In this document: piece after piece, positions 1-5,920 of the stretch | How the letters are laid out: each line of letters begins with the position of its first letter | Position numbering within the stretch: position 1 is the stretch's first letter | Assembly: GCA_029940235.1 (NCBI GenBank) | Contig: JAOZRI010000090.1 | Location: 1-8,431 of the forward strand | Source: Desulfobacula sp. | GTDB lineage: Bacteria > Desulfobacterota > Desulfobacteria > Desulfobacterales > Desulfobacteraceae | DNA: 8,431 nucleotides | Direction of reading: 5' to 3' | The notes under the pieces: generated by a model | Databases searched by the model: none | What the model saw: the letters and a program-made list of their open reading frames with translations, nothing else | Told to the model about the DNA's origin: nothing | Made by a program: the position numbers and the translations under genes

Positions 1-53
1 ATACGCTCGCCAGTCCCTGAAACTGGTGCGTCTACCAATTCCGCCACTTCGGC
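1..53 (-). tRNA. tRNA-Leu (anticodon CAG), 5' part only
   Basis: Read on the minus strand from position 53, the sequence begins with acceptor strand GCCGAAG, then TG, then a D arm (GCGGAATTGGTAGACGC) typical of bacterial tRNA-Leu. An anticodon stem CCAGT/ACTGG follows, closing a seven-base loop TTCAGGG, which puts CAG at positions 34-36; this reads the Leu codon CUG. After the stem the sequence enters the long variable arm of a class II tRNA and leaves the window at position 1, so the variable arm, T arm, 3' acceptor strand and CCA are not visible. The 5' end at 53 assumes the usual seven-base acceptor strand. It is divergent from the ribF operon. Confidence 0.93.
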
Positions 54-86
54 ACATCTCTTTAATCTTGAATTTTTAATACCTGG

Positions 87-119
87 TTTTAATAAAAGGT
101 AATTTGCCTTAATTTAAAA
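87..119. repeat. Imperfect inverted repeat, 13-base arms
   Basis: Arms at 87-99 and 107-119 flank a seven-base loop (100-106). Ten of 13 positions pair; the outer six (TTTTAA/TTAAAA, without the flanking base) and inner four (AAGG/CCTT) are perfect, separated by a 3x3 internal loop. It lies about 35-65 bases before the tRNA 5' end, close to where the tRNA promoter should be. The A/T content makes chance pairing fairly likely, so a role as operator or structured element is only a possibility. Confidence 0.35.
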
Positions 120-146
120 TTCAAAACTGAAAACTCAAAATTACAA

Positions 147-197
147 TGCTGTCTTCAAACCTCTTTCCAGCAATTTAAAGATTGCTTTAAAACAGCA
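147..197. repeat. Nested inverted repeats overlapping the proposed ribF promoter
   Basis: The outer arms begin with a perfect six-base pair, TGCTGT (147-152) and ACAGCA (192-197), and continue inward with two mismatches so that about 10 of 12 positions pair. Inside sits a perfect palindrome AGCAAT (169-174), six-base spacer TTAAAG, ATTGCT (181-186). The inner right arm covers the proposed -35 element at 182-187, a position where an operator would block RNA polymerase. The two structures overlap at 186 and cannot both form fully. No run of T follows, so it is not a terminator. Confidence 0.4.
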
Positions 198-210
198 GTT
201 AGGATATATA
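182..210 (+). promoter_or_regulatory. Possible sigma70-like promoter for the ribF operon
   Basis: TTGCTT (182-187) and TATATA (205-210) are separated by exactly 17 bases; a second -10 reading, TATATT at 209-214, matches the consensus better but at 21-base spacing. Transcription would start near 217, giving a leader of about 46 bases before the ribF ATG. The -35 match is modest (TTG conserved only), and the region is so AT-rich that -10-like words are common, so this is the best candidate rather than a firm call. Confidence 0.35.
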
Positions 211-250
211 TATTTGCTTAAAAATTTTGTCAAGATGATTGTTCAAAATT

Positions 251-257
251 GAGAAGG
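251..257 (+). promoter_or_regulatory. Ribosome binding site that decides the ribF start
   Basis: GAGAAGG lies five bases before the ATG at 263-265. The longer in-frame option, TTG at 239, has no comparable purine-rich sequence before it, so the ATG is preferred. Confidence 0.7.
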
Positions 258-262
258 AAAAT

Positions 263-1207
263 ATGGAATTACTTGAAACTATAGATCAAATTGATGCCCC
301 TTTTAAAAATGCTGTGTTTACAACAGGCAATTTTGACGGGGTTCATAAAGGGCATCAAAGCCTTTGCAGGCAGGTGGTTAAAAAAGCAAGAGAGATCAAT
401 GGTATATCTGTAGTTATGATTTTTGATCCCCATCCTTTGAAAACTCTGGGAAAAGCAAGCCCTGCCCCAATCACCAAAAGAGACCAGAAAATTGAGCTTA
501 TTAAAAAAACCGGAATTGATATTTTATTGTGCATTAAATTTGATCAAACCTTTGCCTCCATTACTGCCATTGATTTTATTAAAAACATACTTGTCGAAAA
601 AATCGGAATAAAAGCCATAATTATCGGTGCTGATTACTCTTTTGGAAAAAACAGAGCTGGTAATATTGAACTTTTAAAAGAGTATGGAGAAAAACTTGGC
701 TTTGAAACCATTATATCTGCCTGGACAACGGATAAAGACGGCGAAAGGGAGAGGATCAGCAGTACAAGGATTCGAAAAATTGTCATGGAAGGCAGGGTTG
801 ACCAGGCCATGAAATACCTTGGCCGCCACTATCAAATCAGGGGCAAGGTTATTAGGGGAAGGGAGCGCGGCGGAAGCAAACTAGGTTTTCCAACTGCAAA
901 TATCAAACTGCATGATGAGCTGTGCCCGAAAATTGGAGTCTATGCTGTTAATGTTGAAACAAGTCTTGGTGATTTCAAAGGCGTTGCAAATATTGGTTTT
1001 TCTCCAACTTTTGGAGATAATATGTTTACCATAGAGGTACATATCCTTGACTTTAACCATGATATTTATAATACCCGAATTCGTGTCAATATGGTACAAA
1101 GGCTGAGAGATGAAAAAAAATTTGATTCCATTGATCAACTTTCTAAGCAGATCAGGCATGACATTCAAACTGCAAAGGATATCATAGAAAAAAATGACTG
1201 TTCTTAA
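263..1207 (+). CDS. ribF: Bifunctional riboflavin kinase / FMN adenylyltransferase (FAD synthetase)
   Basis: RibF is a cytosolic enzyme that phosphorylates riboflavin to FMN and then adenylates FMN to FAD. The 314-residue product has the usual length and two-domain order. The N-terminal nucleotidyltransferase domain shows [11 protein letters not shown] (residues 22-32), FDPHP (54-58), [11 protein letters not shown] (about 123-133) and ISSTRIR (165-171). The C-terminal flavokinase domain shows LGFPTANI (207-214), GVYAV (225-229), [10 protein letters not shown] (241-250) and the EVHILDF segment from 258. I chose the ATG at 263 because of the ribosome binding site at 251-257; a TTG at 239 would add eight residues that the family does not need. 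The gene opens the operon, and its last 14 bases overlap def in another frame, suggesting coupled translation. Confidence 0.97.
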   Translation: MELLETIDQIDAPFKNAVFTTGNFDGVHKGHQSLCRQVVKKAREINGISVVMIFDPHPLKTLGKASPAPITKRDQKIELIKKTGIDILLCIKFDQTFASITAIDFIKNILVEKIGIKAIIIGADYSFGKNRAGNIELLKEYGEKLGFETIISAWTTDKDGERERISSTRIRKIVMEGRVDQAMKYLGRHYQIRGKVIRGRERGGSKLGFPTANIKLHDELCPKIGVYAVNVETSLGDFKGVANIGFSPTFGDNMFTIEVHILDFNHDIYNTRIRVNMVQRLRDEKKFDSIDQLSKQIRHDIQTAKDIIEKNDCS

Positions 1208-1727
1208 GGTTCTTGTATATCCAGAAAAATCTTTATTACAACCTTCTGTCAAGGTTGACAATATTGATGATGAACTCAGACAGCTTATTGACAACATGGG
1301 TGAAACCATGTTTGATGCGCCAGGGGTTGGTCTTGCTGCTCCACAGGTAGGTATTAATAAAAGAGTTATTGTATATGATGTCAATGCCAGAAGCAAAGAA
1401 GATGATGAAACTCCGGAAATAAAAGAGGAATTCAGAGCATTAATCAACCCTGAAATTATAAGCGCTTCCGGATCTACTGTATCCAAAGAAGAGGGCTGTT
1501 TAAGTGTTTTAGACTATAATGCCGATGTTAAAAGGTATGAAAAAGTCAGCATCAGAGCATTGAATCTTGAAGGCAGAAAACTTGAATTTAATGTGGAAGG
1601 TATTCCTGCCATTATCATGCAGCATGAAATTGATCATCTTGATGGTATTTTGTTCATTGACAGAATCAGTGTTTTAAAAAGAGCCATGTATAAGAAAAAA
1701 ATCAATAAACAGCTAAAGAATCAATAG
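1194..1727 (+). CDS. def: Peptide deformylase
   Basis: Def removes the N-formyl group from newly made proteins at the ribosome exit, using a metal (Fe2+ in most bacteria). The 177-residue product has the three family motifs in order: GVGLAAPQ (residues 44-51), EGCLS (100-104, with metal ligand Cys102) and HEIDH (144-148, two His ligands and catalytic Glu145). An acidic insert at about 67-80 lies between motifs 1 and 2. The residue two after EGCLS is Leu106 where many homologues have Pro. The ATG lies inside the end of ribF (14-base overlap) with only a distant AAGGA before it, so translation probably depends on ribosomes finishing ribF. It is followed after 21 bases by fmt, its partner in the formyl-methionine cycle. 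Confidence 0.97.
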   Translation: MTVLKVLVYPEKSLLQPSVKVDNIDDELRQLIDNMGETMFDAPGVGLAAPQVGINKRVIVYDVNARSKEDDETPEIKEEFRALINPEIISASGSTVSKEEGCLSVLDYNADVKRYEKVSIRALNLEGRKLEFNVEGIPAIIMQHEIDHLDGILFIDRISVLKRAMYKKKINKQLKNQ

Positions 1728-1748
1728 AGATTTAGAAGTGTTCAAATA

Positions 1749-2714
1749 GTGAAAACAAATATCATATATATGGGAACACCCGATTTCAGTGTTAATGCAT
1801 TATTAAGCCTTGCCAAATATAAAAATTTTAATGTCAGCCTTGTTGTGACCCAGCCAGACAGACCAAAAGGCAGAGGCAAAAAACTTGCCTCCTCACCTGT
1901 TAAAAAAGCAGCACAAAAACTTGGGCTTGAAATTTTTCAACCTGAAGATATAAACAGCAAAAAATCCATTGAAAAACTTCTATCCCTTAAACCTGATTTT
2001 TTCGTGGTTGCAGCCTTTGGACAGATTCTTTCCCAGACAATTCTCAATATTCCAAAAATTTATCCGATCAATATTCATGCTTCTCTGCTGCCAAAATACA
2101 GGGGTTCTTCTCCCATCCAGACAGCAATTGCCAATATGGATACTAAGAGCGGAGTTACAACAATGGTCATGGCAAAGGGTCTTGATACAGGAGATATCCT
2201 GTTTTCAACCTCCACACCCATATCACAAAATGATACTGCCCAGGATTTACATGATACTTTAAGTCTTCTTGGTGCAAATCTGATTTTAAAAACCATTGAG
2301 GGTGTTCTCGATAGCAGAGTTAAACCCACACCCCAGGATCATTCCAGGGCAAGCCATGTTAAAATGCTTAAAAAAAATGACGGGAAAATTAACTGGAATC
2401 AATCTGCCAGACAGATCTGTGCCCATATCAATGCAATGACACCATGGCCCGGTGCCTTTACAATGCTTGATGACAAAAGAATAAAGATTTTTAAGGCTGA
2501 GCCAGCCAGCCATGCCATTACTCGTAAAACAGACCACGACACCACTTATGAACCCGGCATGATTTATCAATGTGATAAACAGGGTATCCATGTGGCAACA
2601 GGAGATGGAAACCTGACTATTCTTGAACTCATGGGATCATCTGGAAAACGATTGCAGGCTTTTCAATTTTTAAACGGCCATAAAATTAATCCTCCCGCAA
2701 AATTTAATCTTTAG
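1749..2714 (+). CDS. fmt: Methionyl-tRNA formyltransferase
   Basis: Fmt transfers a formyl group from 10-formyltetrahydrofolate to Met-tRNAfMet for translation initiation. The 321-residue product is of normal length. The N-terminal Rossmann-like domain starts with IIYMGTPDFSV (5-15); the folate-binding and catalytic residues are Asn108 and His110 in NIHASLLPKYRGSSPIQ and Asp146 in GLDTGD (144-149). The C-terminal tRNA-binding domain starts near 205, with GKINW (212-216) and MTPWPGAF (230-237). The start is GTG at 1749: an in-frame stop lies upstream at 1725-1727 and no ATG is available before Met8, which is already inside the first strand. No strong ribosome binding site is visible (weak AGAAG about 12 bases upstream). 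A def-fmt pair is common in bacteria. Confidence 0.96.
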   Translation: MKTNIIYMGTPDFSVNALLSLAKYKNFNVSLVVTQPDRPKGRGKKLASSPVKKAAQKLGLEIFQPEDINSKKSIEKLLSLKPDFFVVAAFGQILSQTILNIPKIYPINIHASLLPKYRGSSPIQTAIANMDTKSGVTTMVMAKGLDTGDILFSTSTPISQNDTAQDLHDTLSLLGANLILKTIEGVLDSRVKPTPQDHSRASHVKMLKKNDGKINWNQSARQICAHINAMTPWPGAFTMLDDKRIKIFKAEPASHAITRKTDHDTTYEPGMIYQCDKQGIHVATGDGNLTILELMGSSGKRLQAFQFLNGHKINPPAKFNL

Positions 2715-2717
2715 GAG
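2713..2717 (+). promoter_or_regulatory. Ribosome binding site supporting the TTG start of rsmB
   Basis: AGGAG lies four bases before TTG at 2722-2724 and overlaps the fmt stop codon (TAG, 2712-2714). Together with the lack of any other start codon before residue 92 it supports the rare TTG start. Confidence 0.75.
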
Positions 2718-2721
2718 ACCT

Positions 2722-4074
2722 TTGAATAAAGATCCCCGACATATAGCCTTAAATGTATTGCTTTTCTGGCACAAAGCCTCCAACACCCTTGATAATGCCC
2801 TGAAAAGCTATGATAGAGACATCTTTTCACTCCCTTTAAAGGACAAAAAACTTTGTAATGCACTAATATTTGGTGTTCTACGTCAAAGAGAATCCATTGA
2901 CTGGATCATTGATGAATATTCCAATACTGCTATTGAAAAAATCAGCATAGATCTTTTATACATTTTAAGAATAGCCCTTTTCCAAATCATATATATGGAC
3001 AGAGTGCCTGTTTTTGCGAGCATTAACACCTCGGTGGATATTGCAAAAAAGCTGGCAGGCAAAAAAAAAGCCGGATTTATCAATGCTGTATTAAGAAAAG
3101 CCTCCACAGACTATACAAACCTTGCTCTGCCTGATGCAAAGAAAAACCCGTCAAAGTTTATAGCTATCAAATACTCTCTGCCTTTATGGCTGTCCCGAAA
3201 ATGGATACGCTCCTTTGGATTTAACGAAACAAAACAACTTTGTCATCAAATCAACACAATTCCTGCCATAACAGTTAGAACCAATACATTAAAAACAGAC
3301 AGGCAGACTCTATTTTCAAAGCTTTCTTTAAAAGTGAAAACCATTGAAAAAACAGGTTTAGTACCTGAAGGAATTAATTTCAGCAGCCCTGATGCTGCAA
3401 TTGATGAACTTGAAGAGTTTAAACAGGGGTTATTCCAGGTACAGGATGAAGCAGCACAGATGATTACACATATTCTTGGACCTGAACCCCATGAAAAAAT
3501 TCTTGATGCCTGTGCAGGCTTTGGAGGAAAAACAGGTCATATTGCCCAGATCATGCAAAACTCAGGAGTTATCGTTGCTGCTGACACTGAAAACAGAAAA
3601 CTTGAATCCCTTAATATGGATATGCACAAACTTGGTATTGATATTGTTGAGACCAAAACCATAAATATCTTGAAATCCAGTATTAAAGATTTTGACTTTT
3701 ACTTTGATCGTGTGCTTATTGATGCACCATGTACAGGACTTGGAGTATTGCGCCGTAACCCCGACACAAAATGGAAACGTTCAAAAAATGATATTGCAAG
3801 ACTTGGAGCAAAACAGAAAAAAATGCTCAACGGTGCGGCAAATCTCGTAAAGCCCGGGGGAATACTTGTCTATGCAGTATGTTCCTGTGAAAAAGAGGAA
3901 AATGAAGATGTAATTGATACATTCTTAAAGAAAAGAAAAGATTTTTCAATTGATAAAGATTTTAAATCTGATAGATTTAAACAATTTAATACTAGGAAAG
4001 GATATTTAAAAACATATCCCCACATAAATAATATGGATGGTTTTTTTGCCGCCAGATTAAAGAGAAAGCCATAA
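2722..4074 (+). CDS. rsmB: 16S rRNA (cytosine-967-C5) methyltransferase
   Basis: RsmB (Sun/Fmu family) methylates C967 of 16S rRNA using S-adenosylmethionine. The 450-residue product has the expected two parts: an N-terminal NusB-like all-helical RNA-binding domain (about 1-130, with FINAVLRK at 119-126) and a C-terminal Rossmann methyltransferase. Visible motifs are DACAGFGGK (262-270, SAM binding), DAPCTGLGVLRR (334-345, Cys337 for product release) and YAVCSCEKEENE (384-395), in which Cys387 would be the nucleophile. The residue before it is Val instead of the usual Thr. The start is TTG, seven bases after the fmt stop; translation from it gives the family's usual N-terminus. A def-fmt-rsmB order is also known from Escherichia coli. 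rlmI- or rsmF-like enzymes share the catalytic domain but not the NusB-like part. Confidence 0.94.
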   Translation: MNKDPRHIALNVLLFWHKASNTLDNALKSYDRDIFSLPLKDKKLCNALIFGVLRQRESIDWIIDEYSNTAIEKISIDLLYILRIALFQIIYMDRVPVFASINTSVDIAKKLAGKKKAGFINAVLRKASTDYTNLALPDAKKNPSKFIAIKYSLPLWLSRKWIRSFGFNETKQLCHQINTIPAITVRTNTLKTDRQTLFSKLSLKVKTIEKTGLVPEGINFSSPDAAIDELEEFKQGLFQVQDEAAQMITHILGPEPHEKILDACAGFGGKTGHIAQIMQNSGVIVAADTENRKLESLNMDMHKLGIDIVETKTINILKSSIKDFDFYFDRVLIDAPCTGLGVLRRNPDTKWKRSKNDIARLGAKQKKMLNGAANLVKPGGILVYAVCSCEKEENEDVIDTFLKKRKDFSIDKDFKSDRFKQFNTRKGYLKTYPHINNMDGFFAARLKRKP

Positions 4075-4077
4075 TAG

Positions 4078-4083
4078 AAGGAG
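4078..4083 (+). promoter_or_regulatory. Strong ribosome binding site for rpe
   Basis: AAGGAG, six bases before ATG at 4090, is the best Shine-Dalgarno match in the operon. It implies that rpe is translated independently of rsmB. Confidence 0.8.
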
Positions 4084-4089
4084 ACATAA

Positions 4090-4740
4090 ATGGGAATCAT
4101 AGCCCCTTCAATTTTATCAGCAGATTTTACAAAGCTTGGTGAAGAGCTGATCAATATAGAAAAAGCAGGAGCAGACTGGATACATATAGATGTCATGGAT
4201 GGACAATTTGTCCCTAATATTACCTATGGACCAATCATTGTTGATGCCTGCTCCAGGGTATCAAACCTTATCCTTGATGTTCATTTGATGATAGAGACAC
4301 CTGACTCTATTATCCCTGAATTTGTGAAAGCAGGAGCAAATTACATTTCAGTTCATCAAGAAGCCTGCACCCACCTTCACAGAAGCTTGCAGCTTATTAA
4401 AAGTTTTAATATTAAAGCAGGGGTTGCCCTGAATCCTGCAACTCCAGTTTCATCCATTGAGTGGGTTATAGATGAGCTTGATTTTATCTTAATCATGAGT
4501 GTCAATCCAGGATTTGGCGGGCAAAAATTTATCAAATCCACCATTGATAAAATCAAAGAGCTTGCAAAACTGCTAAGGGATAAAAATTCCAACGCCATTA
4601 TCCAGGTGGATGGTGGTATAAACCTTGAAACCATAAAATCGGTATCAGATGCAGGTGCCACATCATTTGTTGCAGGCTCTGCAATCTTCAACACAGATAA
4701 TTATAAAGAGACAATTAACAACCTGCGCCAGAACATGTAG
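4090..4740 (+). CDS. rpe: Ribulose-phosphate 3-epimerase
   Basis: Rpe interconverts D-ribulose 5-phosphate and D-xylulose 5-phosphate in the pentose phosphate pathway. The 216-residue product is a complete TIM-barrel of normal length. Motifs are PSILSAD (6-12), HIDVMDGQFVPN (32-43), DVHLMI (63-68), MSVNPGFGGQKF (136-147), QVDGGI (172-177) and VAGSAIF (194-200). The expected metal ligands are present: His32, Asp34, His65 and Asp174; Asp34 and Asp174 also act as the acid-base pair. It lies 15 bases after rsmB and has its own good ribosome binding site, so its expression can differ from its neighbours. No residue is missing and nothing suggests a related sugar epimerase instead. Confidence 0.97.
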   Translation: MGIIAPSILSADFTKLGEELINIEKAGADWIHIDVMDGQFVPNITYGPIIVDACSRVSNLILDVHLMIETPDSIIPEFVKAGANYISVHQEACTHLHRSLQLIKSFNIKAGVALNPATPVSSIEWVIDELDFILIMSVNPGFGGQKFIKSTIDKIKELAKLLRDKNSNAIIQVDGGINLETIKSVSDAGATSFVAGSAIFNTDNYKETINNLRQNM

Positions 4741-4749
4741 TAAAAAAAT

Positions 4750-5919
4750 ATGACCCGGATTAAGTCAGGCAGTTCAAATATAAACTACAAAATTATTTTT
4801 GTGTTAACACTGGTGCATTTTACAGGGGATTTTTACTCCTCTTTTTTTACGCCACTGCTGCCTGCTTTTGTTGACAAGCTTGATTTAACTCTTGCCCAGG
4901 TGGGATTAATCACAGGGCTGGTAAGATTTATCTCTTTCATTGTGCAGCCTGTGACAGGCTATTTTGCCGATCGGCATGAAACAAGAAGTTTTATTCTTCT
5001 TGGAGTCTTTCTTCTCTTTTTTTGCATTCCTTTTTCAGGAATTGCACCTAATTTCTGGATTTTGATAATCATTTTATGTATCGGCTCCCTTGGATCTTCC
5101 ATGTTTCATCCTTCAACCACTGGAATGGTATCTTTATATGCCGGCAATCGAACCGGACTGTGCCTCTCAATTTTTAATACAGGCGGTACCCTTGCCTTTG
5201 CAATTGGCCCTGTATTCATTACATGGTATGTGGTCAAATTCGGTCTCGAAAAAATGCCCTATACTTTAATAATTGGCGCCATTGCCTTTATGTTCTGCAT
5301 AAAGTATCTGCCGATTCCTGTCAGCGAAAAGCTGTCCACATCCGGGTTTATTGGTTCAATAAAAGAGACACTTGGCAAGGTTTATAAACCTATTTTTTTA
5401 ATCTGGCTTACAATGGTTTTAAGGGCAGTTACAGGCCAGACATTTATGACATTTATGCCAATTTATCTGACCGATCAGGGACACAGCCTTGTATCTGTGG
5501 GTTTTATTGTTTCTCTTTTTATTCTTGCCGGTACTTTCAGCGGTCTTCTCGCAGGTTATCTTGCCGACAGAACAGACTTTAAAAAAATCTTTTTTATCTC
5601 CCACGCTTTCATGGCCCCTGCCCTGCTTTTATATCTTTATCTGCCTGGAAATTTTGTATATCTTGGATCTTTTCTTGCCGGTTTTGCTGTACTGGCATCG
5701 CTTCCACTTGGTGTTGTCATGGCACAAAGGCTCGCTCCAAAATCAAGATCCATGGTATCCAGCCTTATGATGGGATTTGCCTATGGTCTTGGTGGAGCCA
5801 TCTCTCCTCTTATTGGAAAACTTGCAGATATTTACGGCCTTGAAAATACTCTTTTTTACTCAGCTTTCATCCCCATTCTTACTCTAATATTGATAGCAAA
5901 ATTTCCAAAAGTTGAATAG
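4750..5919 (+). CDS. MFS transporter, Fsr (fosmidomycin resistance)-like
   Basis: This 389-residue inner-membrane protein belongs to the major facilitator superfamily. About 12 hydrophobic segments can be counted, in two halves split by a polar stretch near 190-212. The loop motif A occurs in both halves: GYFADRHETR (70-79) and GYLADRTDFKK (269-279). The N-terminal HFTGDFYSSFFTPLLPAF (23-40), MFHPSTTGM (118-126) and GNRTGLCLSIFNTGG (132-146) resemble Fsr-type drug exporters, so export of a small molecule by proton antiport is the likeliest activity; the substrate cannot be read from sequence. The ATG at 4750 follows the rpe stop by nine bases and has no Shine-Dalgarno sequence, suggesting coupling to rpe. 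It ends one base before the radical SAM gene. Import of a metabolite cannot be excluded. Confidence 0.88.
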   Translation: MTRIKSGSSNINYKIIFVLTLVHFTGDFYSSFFTPLLPAFVDKLDLTLAQVGLITGLVRFISFIVQPVTGYFADRHETRSFILLGVFLLFFCIPFSGIAPNFWILIIILCIGSLGSSMFHPSTTGMVSLYAGNRTGLCLSIFNTGGTLAFAIGPVFITWYVVKFGLEKMPYTLIIGAIAFMFCIKYLPIPVSEKLSTSGFIGSIKETLGKVYKPIFLIWLTMVLRAVTGQTFMTFMPIYLTDQGHSLVSVGFIVSLFILAGTFSGLLAGYLADRTDFKKIFFISHAFMAPALLLYLYLPGNFVYLGSFLAGFAVLASLPLGVVMAQRLAPKSRSMVSSLMMGFAYGLGGAISPLIGKLADIYGLENTLFYSAFIPILTLILIAKFPKVE

Positions 5920-5920
5920 T

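Larger units (their letters stand above)
54..262. other. Divergent AT-rich intergenic control region
   Basis: This 209-base stretch separates the tRNA-Leu gene (leftward) from ribF (rightward) and must carry the start signals for both. It holds no convincing reading frame. It is rich in A/T runs and contains two imperfect inverted repeats (87-119 and 147-197) and one plausible rightward promoter (182-210). For the leftward tRNA promoter I see only a poor candidate, read on the minus strand as TTACCT, a 15-base gap and TATTAA about 24 bases before the tRNA. No FMN riboswitch (RFN element) is recognisable before ribF, and the inferred leader of about 46 bases would be too short to hold one. Confidence 0.6.

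Noticed and set aside
1..238. Integration site or mobile element at the tRNA gene
   Set aside because: tRNA genes are common targets, but the 3' end that would carry an attachment site is outside the window, and no integrase or direct repeat is present here.
227..255. Second promoter with TTGTCA at 227-232
   Set aside because: The -35 match is good, but at 16-18 bases downstream there is no acceptable -10, and transcription would start at or after the ribF ATG.
217..262. FMN riboswitch in the ribF leader
   Set aside because: No RFN-element sequence is visible, and the inferred leader is far shorter than the 120 or more bases such a riboswitch needs.
239..262. TTG start at 239 for ribF
   Set aside because: The ATG at 263 has a well-placed GAGAAGG and gives the family's normal N-terminus; the extra eight residues are unsupported.
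881..1486. Open frame of 201 codons on the minus strand across ribF and def
   Set aside because: It lies opposite two clear genes whose motifs are intact, its product resembles nothing I know, and it has no plausible start signal; it is a shadow of the plus-strand coding.
5489..5770. Hydrophobic plus-strand frame of 93 codons inside the transporter gene
   Set aside because: Its hydrophobicity comes from T-rich codons of membrane segments read in another frame; no start signal and no family resemblance.
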